A DNA stretch of 64,000 bases from Saonia flava (GTDB lineage Bacteria > Bacteroidota > Bacteroidia > Flavobacteriales > Flavobacteriaceae): assembly GCF_011927795.1 (NCBI RefSeq), contig NZ_JAATJJ010000001.1, positions 2,481,062-2,545,061 of the forward strand, read 5' to 3'. Shown one piece after another: positions 30,870 to 39,452 of the stretch. The position numbers and the translations under genes are program-made. Numbering within the stretch: the stretch's first letter is position 1; each line of letters starts with the position of its first letter. The notes under the pieces were generated by a model. The model had not been told where the DNA came from. It saw only the letters and a program-made list of their open reading frames with translations, and searched no databases.

Positions 30870-32639
30870 TTATATAGTGCCGTTCTTAGTCTGTTTCAAC
30901 CAATAGGAATGTCGGTTTGTGGCCTCCACAGCCCATTTTTGAGGACGTTCCCCAAAGCATTCCAAAATTGCATCAACTCCAATAATAGTTCCCTTGGCCA
31001 GTCTTCCAAGTAGAGCAATGGGTACATCGTTACTTTTTATATTAGAGGCAACATATCCGTTTTCATCTGTAGCTACACCCAAGTCATCATGAATAGGTTC
31101 TATTAGATTATTTGAAAGCATTTTTTTCACGATAGATGAATTTACATCTTGTATTTTAGGCGCATCTAAAACCGAATTTATCATAAAATCAGCAATTTGG
31201 GTCTTTCCATTAAGTTTAAAAAGCCAGCCTTCATTGGTCAATTCAAATTCAGGGTTGTTGAGCATCCCTAAGTCTATAATACCAGTATCAACTAAGGCCA
31301 ACAATTGTTGGATGCTTTCTACAGGAGGGCCATAGGAATATCTTTTAATAGATTCATCTAATTCAATAATTTCTGCAAATACCTGTTCCGAACATTTATT
31401 GAACGAAAGCTTTTCATAGATAGAAGGCTGGCAATAACGCCAGACTTGGCCTATGCAATAATCCAAACTAATGTCTTTCCTTCCTATAGCCATGTTCACA
31501 AAATCCTGCATAGTTTTTTTTGTTGATTGTATTTGGGGTATAATTGTGGGGTGTTCAAAGTCGTTATTCTGTAACCATTCTTCTATAACTTTTTCAATTT
31601 CATGTATGGAAAACTCTCCTTTACAATAAGACTTGGCAAGCCCAGCATAAATTTTTGCAGCAATAGGAGTAAATGCACTGATTAGAAAATTAGGGTTAGC
31701 TGCTTTCTTTTGGGCAGAGGAATTACCAATTTTATATTCGAATTTAGAAATCTGCTCATCGGTGGGTTCAAACCATTCATCAATAAAAGGGTTCAGGGGT
31801 TTGGGAGCAGGAGGCATTCCATTAAGTGAAAATGGAACAAGAAGGGGTGTTTTGCTATGGTTTGATTCAAATGTACATACTTTTGTAAATTCATCTTGTG
31901 GGATAAAATTTCCAAATTTGTTCGCAATAGCTCTTGCTACATCTATCATTGCTAATCCAAAACCACGAATTCCTACAACGCTCTCATGGGTTAGTTCATC
32001 GTCATTCAAGAATTCTGTGATGGGATAGGGTGCTTTAAAAAGCTTAATGTTTTCATTATGGGCTGAATAATTGTCCCATTTCACAAGTTGCTTTGACAAC
32101 TTAGTTGTCTGGTGTCCTATTGTTAATAACACCTCGTCTATTTCTTTGTAGGTGTTTAGGTCAGTTTTTATTGAAATTTTATTCTGGTTTACAATTGTTA
32201 CTTCCTCTACGTGTTCTTGGAACAAGGAAACCATGTTTATTTTTATAAGAGGGTATACAAAAGATTGAAACCTTTGTTGTAAGTAGTTACCAATTTTTGC
32301 CCTTGGAGGGTAGGTATCGGCTTGGTCTTTGGACAAAACTTCAAAATCCTTGGCTGCCCATTGGTGGTAAGAAGGAAATGACGGGACTATAATATCTGTT
32401 AAAACAATTGCTTTTCGCTCATCTAAAAGTAAAATCCTTTCGGAAATGTTTATCCAGTTACTTTGGATTTGATTTGTATCATAGACTTGACCATTGCCAA
32501 ATTTCCCAGTTTCTTCAAAAAGTAACAGGTGAATTTGCATAAGGCTGTTCCTTTTGTTGAGCTCAATAACCAAGTTTTCCATAGCCCATCCGCCTCTTGG
32601 TCCTATACCTATTATTCCTACTTTTCGCTTATTTGCCAT
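30870..32639 (-). CDS. FAD/NAD(P)-binding protein (NAD_binding_9 family)
   Basis: The chosen start gives 589 residues (MANKRKVGIIGIGPRGG); the frame extends nine codons further to 32666. The N-terminal dinucleotide site GIIGIGPRG lies at residues about 8-16. A long insert follows: YPPRAKIGNYLQQRF, ESVVGIRGFGLAMIDVARA and PFSLNGMPPAPKPLN, as in the FAD-NAD(P)-binding family (Pfam FAD/NAD(P)-binding NAD_binding_9). The C-terminal domain has a second nucleotide-fold segment. Such proteins are flavoenzymes of unknown substrate. The gene is alone on the minus strand between a secreted protein and an SDR gene. No signal peptide, so it is cytosolic. Confidence 0.82.
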   Translation of the reverse strand: MANKRKVGIIGIGPRGGWAMENLVIELNKRNSLMQIHLLLFEETGKFGNGQVYDTNQIQSNWINISERILLLDERKAIVLTDIIVPSFPSYHQWAAKDFEVLSKDQADTYPPRAKIGNYLQQRFQSFVYPLIKINMVSLFQEHVEEVTIVNQNKISIKTDLNTYKEIDEVLLTIGHQTTKLSKQLVKWDNYSAHNENIKLFKAPYPITEFLNDDELTHESVVGIRGFGLAMIDVARAIANKFGNFIPQDEFTKVCTFESNHSKTPLLVPFSLNGMPPAPKPLNPFIDEWFEPTDEQISKFEYKIGNSSAQKKAANPNFLISAFTPIAAKIYAGLAKSYCKGEFSIHEIEKVIEEWLQNNDFEHPTIIPQIQSTKKTMQDFVNMAIGRKDISLDYCIGQVWRYCQPSIYEKLSFNKCSEQVFAEIIELDESIKRYSYGPPVESIQQLLALVDTGIIDLGMLNNPEFELTNEGWLFKLNGKTQIADFMINSVLDAPKIQDVNSSIVKKMLSNNLIEPIHDDLGVATDENGYVASNIKSNDVPIALLGRLAKGTIIGVDAILECFGERPQKWAVEATNRHSYWLKQTKNGTI

Positions 32640-32775
32640 ATTTGTTTTTTTGCGCATTGCAACCAATACTTAAACAAAGAACAGTGTAGAGCAAAGCTTT
32701 TCTAAAAGTCAAGAAATGAACAGTCCAATTCATGTCTTATATTCTATTCTGCGTCTTTTAAGCCTACAGTGACAC

Positions 32776-33441
32776 CTACCTATTTGTAGCAATCTCATTA
32801 ATTTGTTTTCCTTCCAGATATTTTAAAGGTTGAGGATAATGATATGTATTGATCATTGCTTTTCCCAGGTTGCTGGTGGTTGTAACGGACTTCATTTTTA
32901 TCAAAAGAGGAAAAAACGGTTTTGCAATGGTGTAGAACGTATTATACCATGATGTTTTAGATTTTATTCCTCTTTCTGGAAGAATGATTCCTGGTCTAAA
33001 CATATAGGCATCTTTGAACCCCATATTCAAAATCATATTTTCCGTTTTACCTTTTACTCTTGCCCACATTATCTTTCCTTTTTCGGTTTTATCTGTTCCA
33101 GTTCCAGAAACATAGTTAAAAACCATATTGGGATTTACACTAAATAATATAGATGCCAATTGGTTGGAGATTGTATATGTAAGTTCAGTATACTTTTCTT
33201 CACTCATTCCAGAAACAGATACTCCCATACAATGAAAGCAAATATCATAACCTTTACATTGATTTTTGATAGCCGTAAAATCCATAAAATCTTTGTGGAT
33301 TACTTCTTTGACCTTTGGATGGGAAATATTCAGGGAATTTCTGTTGATCAGCAATACCTCTTCAACTCTGGTGTCATCAATACATTCAAGTAAAACAGCT
33401 TTACCAACCATACCTGTACTACCGGTAATAATTGCTTTCAT
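32776..33441 (-). CDS. NAD(P)-binding SDR-type protein
   Basis: This 221-residue protein has the Rossmann site GSTGMVGKAVLL (residues about 7-18) and the middle strand motif VFNYVSGTGTDKTEKGKIMWARVKGKTE, in which a Ser-x10-Lys-like pair replaces the usual YxxxK. It resembles NAD(P)H-binding HTATIP2-like proteins. The gene is separated by 110 bases from the FAD protein. The substrate is unknown. The protein is soluble and has normal length for the group. Confidence 0.83.
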   Translation of the reverse strand: MKAIITGSTGMVGKAVLLECIDDTRVEEVLLINRNSLNISHPKVKEVIHKDFMDFTAIKNQCKGYDICFHCMGVSVSGMSEEKYTELTYTISNQLASILFSVNPNMVFNYVSGTGTDKTEKGKIMWARVKGKTENMILNMGFKDAYMFRPGIILPERGIKSKTSWYNTFYTIAKPFFPLLIKMKSVTTTSNLGKAMINTYHYPQPLKYLEGKQINEIATNR

Positions 33442-33642
33442 AAAAATCTAATGTTTAGTTTAAGCTCCAATAGCTATTGGGACTAAAACCTCGTAGTGCA
33501 TTCTTAAATTCAATTTTGTTACTTTTTGAACAACCCAAAACGGATAGGAAATGGTTAGCATTTTTATTACTAATGCCTAACCATTGTATAAAGTTAATAA
33601 TTTCAGTTTAGGAAATTAGCATCAATAAATTATTGGGTGTTG

Positions 33643-34407
33643 TTATCTATAATTTTTTAGAAAGTCAAGTTTTTTGCTTACTTCTTTTATCCAGTGACGG
33701 GCAATTAGTTCATGCCCTGCGGGCATGGGGTGTACACCATCCCAAACCCAATATTTTGCGGGAGCTTTTTCCTTTGCCTTGTTAAACGGTTCTTGCAATG
33801 AAACAAAAATGGTTTTGTGCTCTTTTGCCAACTGCCGGACAATTGTCTGCATGGCTTTCACAATTGCAACCCAGGATTTTGTCTTTCCCTCACTCCAATT
33901 AAATGGCAATAAAAATGGCTCACAGAGAACAAGGGTAGTATTTGGCAATGCAGCTTGGGTTCTTTTAATAACCTTTATGTAGGTCTCTTTCCATTTTTCA
34001 ATGGAGTATTTGTTTTCCAAGATTTGGGGGATATCATTAACACCAATTAAAATACTTAGTACATCTGGGTTAAGAGCAAGAGCGTCCTTTTCTCATCTAT
34101 TTTCCAAGTCTTTTATTTTGTCTCCACTTATACCTCTATTATAAAACATTAAATCTTTGCCTAGGTAGTCATGCCAAAGGCGACTTGCTATAAGATACGC
34201 ATATCCATGACCCATAATGTGGTTCCAGTCCATATCCCGGGTTCGGTTTCCATCAGTAATAGAGTCGCCTTGAAAGAGGATGGTTAAACCTTTGTTTTTT
34301 ATAAATGGATTGGGATGATTTGCGGCTAAAAGGATTTGTGGAATACAAAGTGAAGCCAAACCTGTTAGTCCAATTTTCTTAATGAAATTATTTCTAGAAA
34401 TTTTCAA
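33643..34407 (-). pseudogene. SGNH/GDSL hydrolase interrupted by an in-frame TGA
   Basis: Two minus-strand pieces lie in one frame. The first (34093-34407) starts MKISRNNFIKKIGLTGLASL with a signal-like sequence and block I FQGDSITDG, then ends at TGA (34093-34095) after DLENR. Immediately downstream in the same frame come EKDALALNPDVLSILIGVND with block III, and finally block V DGVHPMPAGHELI. In SGNH hydrolases of this type the residue at the TGA is normally Trp (RW-x-x-D), so a single TGG to TGA change (C to T at 34093) explains the break. Total length would be 254 codons. Without the stop it would be an intact exported SGNH esterase. Sequencing error or real decay cannot be told apart here. 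Confidence 0.85.
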
Positions 34408-34734
34408 GTAGTATTTTTTAATGGTTATTGGACATTAAGTCGCTTAAAACCGAATTAAGTGGTTTCAATTTACCAAACAAAATCGTAAAAAGAGATTTTT
34501 GATGTAATAAAAAGAAGGACATTTTATTGCCCACATTGTATGTAGATGCCCCTTCTTGTGGGGACTTTTATCGTTTTTAAACGACTACAAACATTTGTAA
34601 ACGAAAATAAACAATTCCCAACCGAATTTTTTTTCTGACCCCTTCTATGTTTGCAGTGTCGCTTGTGCTGAACTTCGAGTCAGTATCTAATAGCAGGTGA
34701 TAGTATTAACTGTTTAACACAAAAATTATTTATT
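34408..34734. other. Intergenic region with the ssb promoter
   Basis: No coding frame was found in these 327 bases. A TATGTTTG -7 box lies at 34646-34653, about 80 bases before the ssb ATG, giving a fairly long leader. No structured element could be assigned. Confidence 0.5.
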
Positions 34735-35067
34735 ATGAACGCACTTAGAAACAAAGTACAGTTGATTGGTAACTTGGGCAATGACCCAGAAATTGTAAAC
34801 TTGGATGGCGGGGCCAAACTGGCAAAATTTTCCATCGCAACCACCGAGAGCTATAAAAATGCCAATGGTGAAAAAGTAGAGGATACCCAATGGCACAACA
34901 TTGTTGCCTGGGGAAAGACTGCTGAGATTGTAGAGAACTATTTAACCAAAGGAAAGCAGGTAGCCGTGGAAGGTAAGCTTACACACCGCTCGTATGAAAC
35001 CAAAGAAGGGGAGAAGAGGTACATTACAGAAGTTAGGTGTAATGAGCTATTGATGTTGGGAAAGTAA
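34735..35067 (+). CDS. ssb: Single-stranded DNA-binding protein (short form)
   Basis: This 110-residue protein is a single OB-fold SSB: MNALRNKVQLIGNLGNDPEI, SIATTESYKNANGEKVEDTQWHNIVAWGKTAEI and YLTKGKQVAVEGKLTHRSYETKEGEKRY. It stops directly after the OB fold (LLMLGK) and lacks the Gln/Gly-rich linker and the acidic DDDIPF-like tail of replicative SSB. A tail-less SSB should bind ssDNA but not recruit partners through the tail. It may be an accessory SSB rather than the essential one. Flanked by repeat DNA and broken genes. Confidence 0.92.
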   Translation: MNALRNKVQLIGNLGNDPEIVNLDGGAKLAKFSIATTESYKNANGEKVEDTQWHNIVAWGKTAEIVENYLTKGKQVAVEGKLTHRSYETKEGEKRYITEVRCNELLMLGK

Positions 35068-35078
35068 TATAGATAATG

Positions 35079-35152
35079 GGTCTCGACTCCGCTCGACCTG
35101 ACAATAGATGTTTTCAATTAGGAGCTCTGTCAGGTCGAGCGGAGTCGAGACC
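35079..35152. repeat. Perfect 25-bp inverted repeat
   Basis: The left arm (35079-35103, starts GGTCTCGACTCC, ends GACCTGACA) and the right arm (35128-35152) are exact reverse complements, separated by 24 bases. There is no T run, so it is not a simple terminator. A third copy with one mismatch lies at 35476-35500, beyond the GIY-YIG remnant. A shorter relative is at 7815-7828. Confidence 0.9.
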
Positions 35153-35165
35153 TATATAAAGGAAT

Positions 35166-35459
35166 ATGAAGCAATAGTATGTATATATTTTACTCTGTAG
35201 TGATGAACTGACCTACACAGGAATTACCAACAATATTTCCAGTAGGTTGTTTGAACACCAAAATGGATGGAATAAAACCAGTTTTACTTTTAAAAGGCGA
35301 CCTGTTGAATTGATTTTTTGTCAAGAGTTTAATGACATTATGCAGGCTATTTATTTTGAAAAGAAAATAAAAAAATGGAGTTTTATAAAGAAACTGGCCT
35401 TGGCAGACTATGATTACAATAGACTTAAGAAACTGTCTGTACGCATTCAGATTTTATGA
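35166..35459 (+). pseudogene. GIY-YIG domain protein with an early in-frame stop
   Basis: From ATG at 35166 the frame reads MKQ, then TAG (35175-35177), then YVYILLCSDELTYTGITNN and the rest of a small GIY-YIG domain to 35459 (RRPVELIFCQEFNDIMQA, IYFEKKIKKWS). Single-domain members of this family normally begin M-K-x-Y/F-Y-V-Y-I-L, so the stop falls where an aromatic codon is expected (for example TAC to TAG). No ATG, GTG or TTG lies in frame between the stop and the GIY motif. It is probably inactive. It lies between an inverted repeat and a third repeat copy. Confidence 0.8.
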
Positions 35460-35475
35460 TTGATGATGGAGATTA

Positions 35476-35500
35476 GGTCTCCACTCCGCTCGACCTGACA
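35476..35500 (+). repeat. Third copy of the 25-bp repeat
   Basis: This 25-base block matches the left arm at 35079-35103 in the same orientation with one mismatch (G to C at the seventh base). With the inverted pair it brackets the GIY-YIG remnant. Confidence 0.85.
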
Positions 35501-35514
35501 ATTTACAAACATAA

Positions 35515-35688
35515 CTAAGCCACTTTCTTCAACAAATCAAAACAAGGGCAACGACGACAGCGTTTACTCTCGGACTTTTTGAATTTTTTACAGCATTTGG
35601 TTTTACAACCTTCAGGAACTAATTCCTTAAGAGCAACTTTCTTCTGCTTCTTTAATGCTTTTTTCGCCTGTTTTTTCTTTTTGCCCAC
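35515..35688 (-). CDS. Small Lys- and Cys-rich protein (57 residues)
   Basis: From a GTG at 35688 a minus-strand frame of 57 residues runs to TAG at 35515. The N-terminal half is almost all Lys, Ala and Gln (MGKKKKQAKKALKKQKK). The C-terminal half has six Cys: GCKTKCCKKFKKSESK, then RCRRCPCFDLL. An in-frame TAG lies directly before the start, so this start is forced. The Cys spacing (C-x3-CC, then C-x2-C-x-C) could hold zinc or a similar metal, and the basic half could bind nucleic acid. I know similar anonymous small proteins in Flavobacteriia but no function. Its codon use is normal and the frame is not a shadow of any longer gene. Confidence 0.6.
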   Translation of the reverse strand: MGKKKKQAKKALKKQKKVALKELVPEGCKTKCCKKFKKSESKRCRRCPCFDLLKKVA

Positions 35689-35794
35689 GTACTATTTGTA
35701 GTATAGAAGAACAAAAGTAATTATTTTAATTAAATCTAAATAAGAGTAATTGTTAAATAATTTGTGGGAGTTTACACAAAAGCCGGTTACGCCT

Positions 35795-37936
35795 TTAAGC
35801 ATGGGTCTGCACTCCCCTATGTAAGGCCAATTGAATTCTTTTTCTTGGAACATCTACCTGTAAAACCTTTACAATGATCTGTTGGTTAAGGCTTACGTGT
35901 TCGTTTACATCCTTTACAAAACTACCCGAAAGGTTGGATACATGGATCAGGCCACTTTCTTTAATGCCAATGTCCACAAAGCAGCCAAAATTGGTAATGT
36001 TGTTTACAATGCCCGGTAAAAGTTGCCCTTCCCTAAGGTCGTTTATCGATTTTATATTTTGATTGAAAGTAAAGACCTTGGCCTTTTCACGGGTGTCCAA
36101 ACCGGGTTTTTCCAGTTCCTTTATAATATCCTTAAGGGTAGGGATACCAACCGTTGCTGTGACATAGGCATTTAAATCAATGCTTTTCAACACATTTTTA
36201 TTTCCGATTAAGTCTGATATGGCAACCCCTTTGTCCTTGGCCATTTTCTCTATAATGGAATAACTTTCTGGATGCACGGCAGAATCATCCAAAGGATTTT
36301 TGGCCTGTTTTATCCTTAAAAAAGCGGCTCCCTGTTCAAAGGCCTTCCCTCCAAGTCTAGGTACTTTTTTAATTGCAGTCCTACTTGTAAAAGCTCCATG
36401 TTCATTTCTATGGGCTACAATGTTTTCTGCCAGTTTTGGCCCAATTCCGGATACATAACTCAACAAGGGAACACTGGCGGTATTAATATTTACCCCCACA
36501 GAATTTACACAGCTTTCTACCGCCGTGTCCAAGGAGGTTTTTAGTTTATTTTGGTCAACATCATGCTGGTACTGTCCAACACCAATGGATTTTGCATCTA
36601 TTTTTACCAATTCAGCCAAGGGATCTGCCAATCTTCTGCCAATAGAAACCGACCCACGGACGGTAACATCATAATTGGGAAATTCATCGCGGGCAATTTT
36701 AGAAGCAGAATAGATGGAAGCACCGGCTTCGCTTACCACAAAAACTTCAATAGGGTTTTTAAACTGGATTTTTTTAACAAGTTGTTCCGTTTCCCTAGAG
36801 GCAGTACCGTTTCCAATTGCAATGGCTTCAATTTTATAGGCATCCGCTAAGGAACTAATTTTTTTAATGGCACCAATAGCATCGTTTTGTGGTGCATGTG
36901 GATAGATGGTTTCGTTATGTATTAAATCGCCCTGTGCACTTAAGCAAACAACTTTACAGCCTGTTCTAAAACCGGGGTCTATGGCCAGAATTCTCTTTTC
37001 GCCCAAGGGTGCTCCCAAAAGGAGTTGTTTAAGGTTTTTAGAGAATACTGCGATAGCAGCGTCATCTGCTTTTTCTTTTGCCTTGCGTAGTAGTTCATTG
37101 GATAATGAAGGTAGGAGCAAACGCTTATAGGTATCTTGGATGGCCAGTTTTATTTGGGAAGCGCAGGAATTATTGGATTTAATAATTCGTTGCTCTATTT
37201 TGTCCAGAGCTCTTTCATTGTCTATTTCAATCTTTACTCGTATAAACCCTTCATTTTCTGCTCTTAGGATAGCCAAAAAACGATGTGATGGGCATTTGCT
37301 CAAAGATTCGCTCCAATCAAAATAATCCCTAAATTTTTGTGCTTTTTCATCTTCTTTTTTAGCGGTCACCACTTTAGTGGTTATCTGTGCAAACCGCTCT
37401 AATTGATATCTAATCTGGTTGCGGATATCCGAACGCTCATTGATCCATTCGGCAATAATATGCCGTGCCCCTTCCAAGGCCTCATCTTCGTTTTGGATGT
37501 TGTCATTCAAGTATTTGGATGCTTCATACTCAATTTCATCATTTCGCTGGGCCATGATGATTTTGGCCAAAGGCTCCAAACCATTTTTTCTAGCTGTCTC
37601 TGCTTTTGTTTTTTTACTTTTTTTATAAGGTAGGTACAGGTCTTCTAAAGTAGTGAGGTCTCCGGCTCCATCAATTTTTTGCTTTAGGTCATCCGTTAAA
37701 ACCTTCTGCTCTTCAAGAGCATTTAGAATAGCTTTTTTTCGCTTTTCCAGGGCTTCAAACTGAGCTTTAAAAGAAACAATATCCCCAATCTGTACCTCAT
37801 CTAAATTCCCGGTAGCCTCTTTTCTATAGCGTGATATAAAAGGCACGGTACAATCTTGGTTAAGTAGATCAACCGTATTTTCTATGCTTTTTGCCGGTAG
37901 CTGGGTGTGTTTGGCAATGAATTGGAAAAGTAACAT
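35795..37936 (-). CDS. tex: Tex family S1 RNA-binding transcription accessory protein
   Basis: This 713-residue protein has the Tex layout: N-terminal helical domain (about 1-200), an RNase-H-like YqgF segment (RILAIDPGFRTGCKVVCLS near 320, IAIGNGTASRETE), helix-hairpin-helix motifs (VNINTASVPLLSYVSGIGPKLAENIVAHR near 490), and a C-terminal S1 domain (LLPGIVNNITNFGCFVDIG near 640). Tex is a cytosolic RNA-binding protein related to Spt6. Length is normal for the family. The gene is alone on the minus strand, 21 bases after a secreted protein gene. The call is secure. Confidence 0.95.
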   Translation of the reverse strand: MLLFQFIAKHTQLPAKSIENTVDLLNQDCTVPFISRYRKEATGNLDEVQIGDIVSFKAQFEALEKRKKAILNALEEQKVLTDDLKQKIDGAGDLTTLEDLYLPYKKSKKTKAETARKNGLEPLAKIIMAQRNDEIEYEASKYLNDNIQNEDEALEGARHIIAEWINERSDIRNQIRYQLERFAQITTKVVTAKKEDEKAQKFRDYFDWSESLSKCPSHRFLAILRAENEGFIRVKIEIDNERALDKIEQRIIKSNNSCASQIKLAIQDTYKRLLLPSLSNELLRKAKEKADDAAIAVFSKNLKQLLLGAPLGEKRILAIDPGFRTGCKVVCLSAQGDLIHNETIYPHAPQNDAIGAIKKISSLADAYKIEAIAIGNGTASRETEQLVKKIQFKNPIEVFVVSEAGASIYSASKIARDEFPNYDVTVRGSVSIGRRLADPLAELVKIDAKSIGVGQYQHDVDQNKLKTSLDTAVESCVNSVGVNINTASVPLLSYVSGIGPKLAENIVAHRNEHGAFTSRTAIKKVPRLGGKAFEQGAAFLRIKQAKNPLDDSAVHPESYSIIEKMAKDKGVAISDLIGNKNVLKSIDLNAYVTATVGIPTLKDIIKELEKPGLDTREKAKVFTFNQNIKSINDLREGQLLPGIVNNITNFGCFVDIGIKESGLIHVSNLSGSFVKDVNEHVSLNQQIIVKVLQVDVPRKRIQLALHRGVQTHA

Positions 37937-37957
37937 GGATATTAAAATCTTTCTTGT

Positions 37958-39436
37958 CTATTCGTTAAACTTTACTAAATGATAGGTTTTCTCTTTTTTA
38001 TTGAAATATCCAAAAACATAATAATCTTTGTACTTAAAAAGAGACTTCAATTGCAAGCCTTTAATCTTTTCAGAAAAGGAATCCACATCTTCATAAATAT
38101 TATTTTCAGATTCATTTTCTATAACCTCATAGTTGTCTGAGTCTAAAACAAGTAATTTTTCAAAACCAGATGATGATACGGGTCCTGAAGAGTTACCGAT
38201 AAAAGAGGAGGCACCGTTGGTAATGGTAATTGGACCATTTGGACCAGCAATTGTTGATGAAGAAGCTCCGCCAAAAGTCATATAGCCTCCTCCCGATGGA
38301 GGTACATAACCTCCAATGGATAAAATTAAATGATTGCCCTTTTTAAATGCACCTATTCCAGAATAGGTGCTCATAATAAAACGCTTAAAAAAGGTTTTTG
38401 CTTTTTTAATTTTTGTTTTTGAACTATTAATTGTAGTTGAAACTACAACAAGAACCGAACCTAAAGTTTTACTAAGTTGAAATGCCAGTTCTTCATCCCC
38501 TTTATATATAAACTCTTTAATTGTTTCTTTGGTTTCTATATTTTTTATATTTATCACCATTAATTTATTCGATGTAATTATCGAATATAAATTACCTTCA
38601 AAGATGTAGGAGTTAGATTTAGTCCAATCTTCCGCCTTAAAGTGAGTTCTTGGAAGTGCTATGTAATCTGTCTTTCCTACGTTTTTATTTAAGTCCAAAT
38701 TTAAAATCCTTGTCCCGTTTTTATGGTGATTTAGCGTAATGATAATTTTATCTTTTAAATTATAAAACTTCCGTCTACTGCTATAGGTAGATGCTTGGCT
38801 TGGCATTTCTTGTGAAATGGATTCTAGTGATGAAGTCGAAATAATATCATCCAGTGTAGTAAGTTTGGTTTCTTTATCATAGAAACGATCTTGACTAAAA
38901 TCGAAAGAATTTTTTTCATAAGAATTACCTTTAAAGCTATAAACATGAATTACTGATCCATTGCGTTTTACTGTAAGCATTTTAAAATTATTTTTATGAC
39001 TTACATAGTGTATGACTTTTTCTTTTTTAAGAGGAAGTTTAAACGTATTATACTCCAATTTCCCTTCATTATTAATACCAATTGAATTAAATTCTCCTTT
39101 AGCTTTATTATGAAAGTAGAGATTAATATTATTGTCACTATCAACTTCTATTCCTGTAATGTATTTTAAGGTGATAGTTGAAGGTGTTGGATATTCTTTT
39201 TTAATTATAGTATTAGTTGTTGGGTTATACTTAATATGAGTAATTTCCTGATCTATTAGAATGTTTTTAGAAACTGAGAAAATATGAATGTTTTGTTCAT
39301 TATCCACTATTGGTATGGATATAGTAGATTTAAATTCTTTTAGTTCCATACTACTAGCAGCAATTTCCTCCTGAGCCAATAAAGGATTTAGGTATAAACA
39401 GAACATGAGTAGAGTAATGGAGAAAAGTGTTTTCAT
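37958..39436 (-). CDS. Secreted protein of unknown function
   Basis: I use the ATG at 39436 (492 residues, MKTLFSITLLMFCLYLNPLLAQ), which gives a clear signal peptide and does not overlap metG; a longer frame would run back into metG. The mature part is beta-rich with many short repeats around ITLNHHKNG and KLMVINIKNIE and could be a propeller-like fold. A Gly/Ser-rich segment (GGYVPPSGGGYMTFGGASSS) lies at about residues 375-400. No named domain was recognised. It is downstream of metG on the same strand with a 16-base gap. Confidence 0.65.
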   Translation of the reverse strand: MKTLFSITLLMFCLYLNPLLAQEEIAASSMELKEFKSTISIPIVDNEQNIHIFSVSKNILIDQEITHIKYNPTTNTIIKKEYPTPSTITLKYITGIEVDSDNNINLYFHNKAKGEFNSIGINNEGKLEYNTFKLPLKKEKVIHYVSHKNNFKMLTVKRNGSVIHVYSFKGNSYEKNSFDFSQDRFYDKETKLTTLDDIISTSSLESISQEMPSQASTYSSRRKFYNLKDKIIITLNHHKNGTRILNLDLNKNVGKTDYIALPRTHFKAEDWTKSNSYIFEGNLYSIITSNKLMVINIKNIETKETIKEFIYKGDEELAFQLSKTLGSVLVVVSTTINSSKTKIKKAKTFFKRFIMSTYSGIGAFKKGNHLILSIGGYVPPSGGGYMTFGGASSSTIAGPNGPITITNGASSFIGNSSGPVSSSGFEKLLVLDSDNYEVIENESENNIYEDVDSFSEKIKGLQLKSLFKYKDYYVFGYFNKKEKTYHLVKFNE

Positions 39437-39452
39437 AGGTGTTGTTTTAATA

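Noticed and set aside
34093-34095. TGA read as selenocysteine or a recoded codon in the SGNH gene
   Set aside because: No selenocysteine insertion structure is visible and the normal residue at this place is Trp, so a simple nonsense change is more likely.
35079-35152. The 25-bp inverted repeat as a terminator or an IS terminal repeat
   Set aside because: There is no T run and no transposase frame between the arms; the 24-base loop is too short for an IS.
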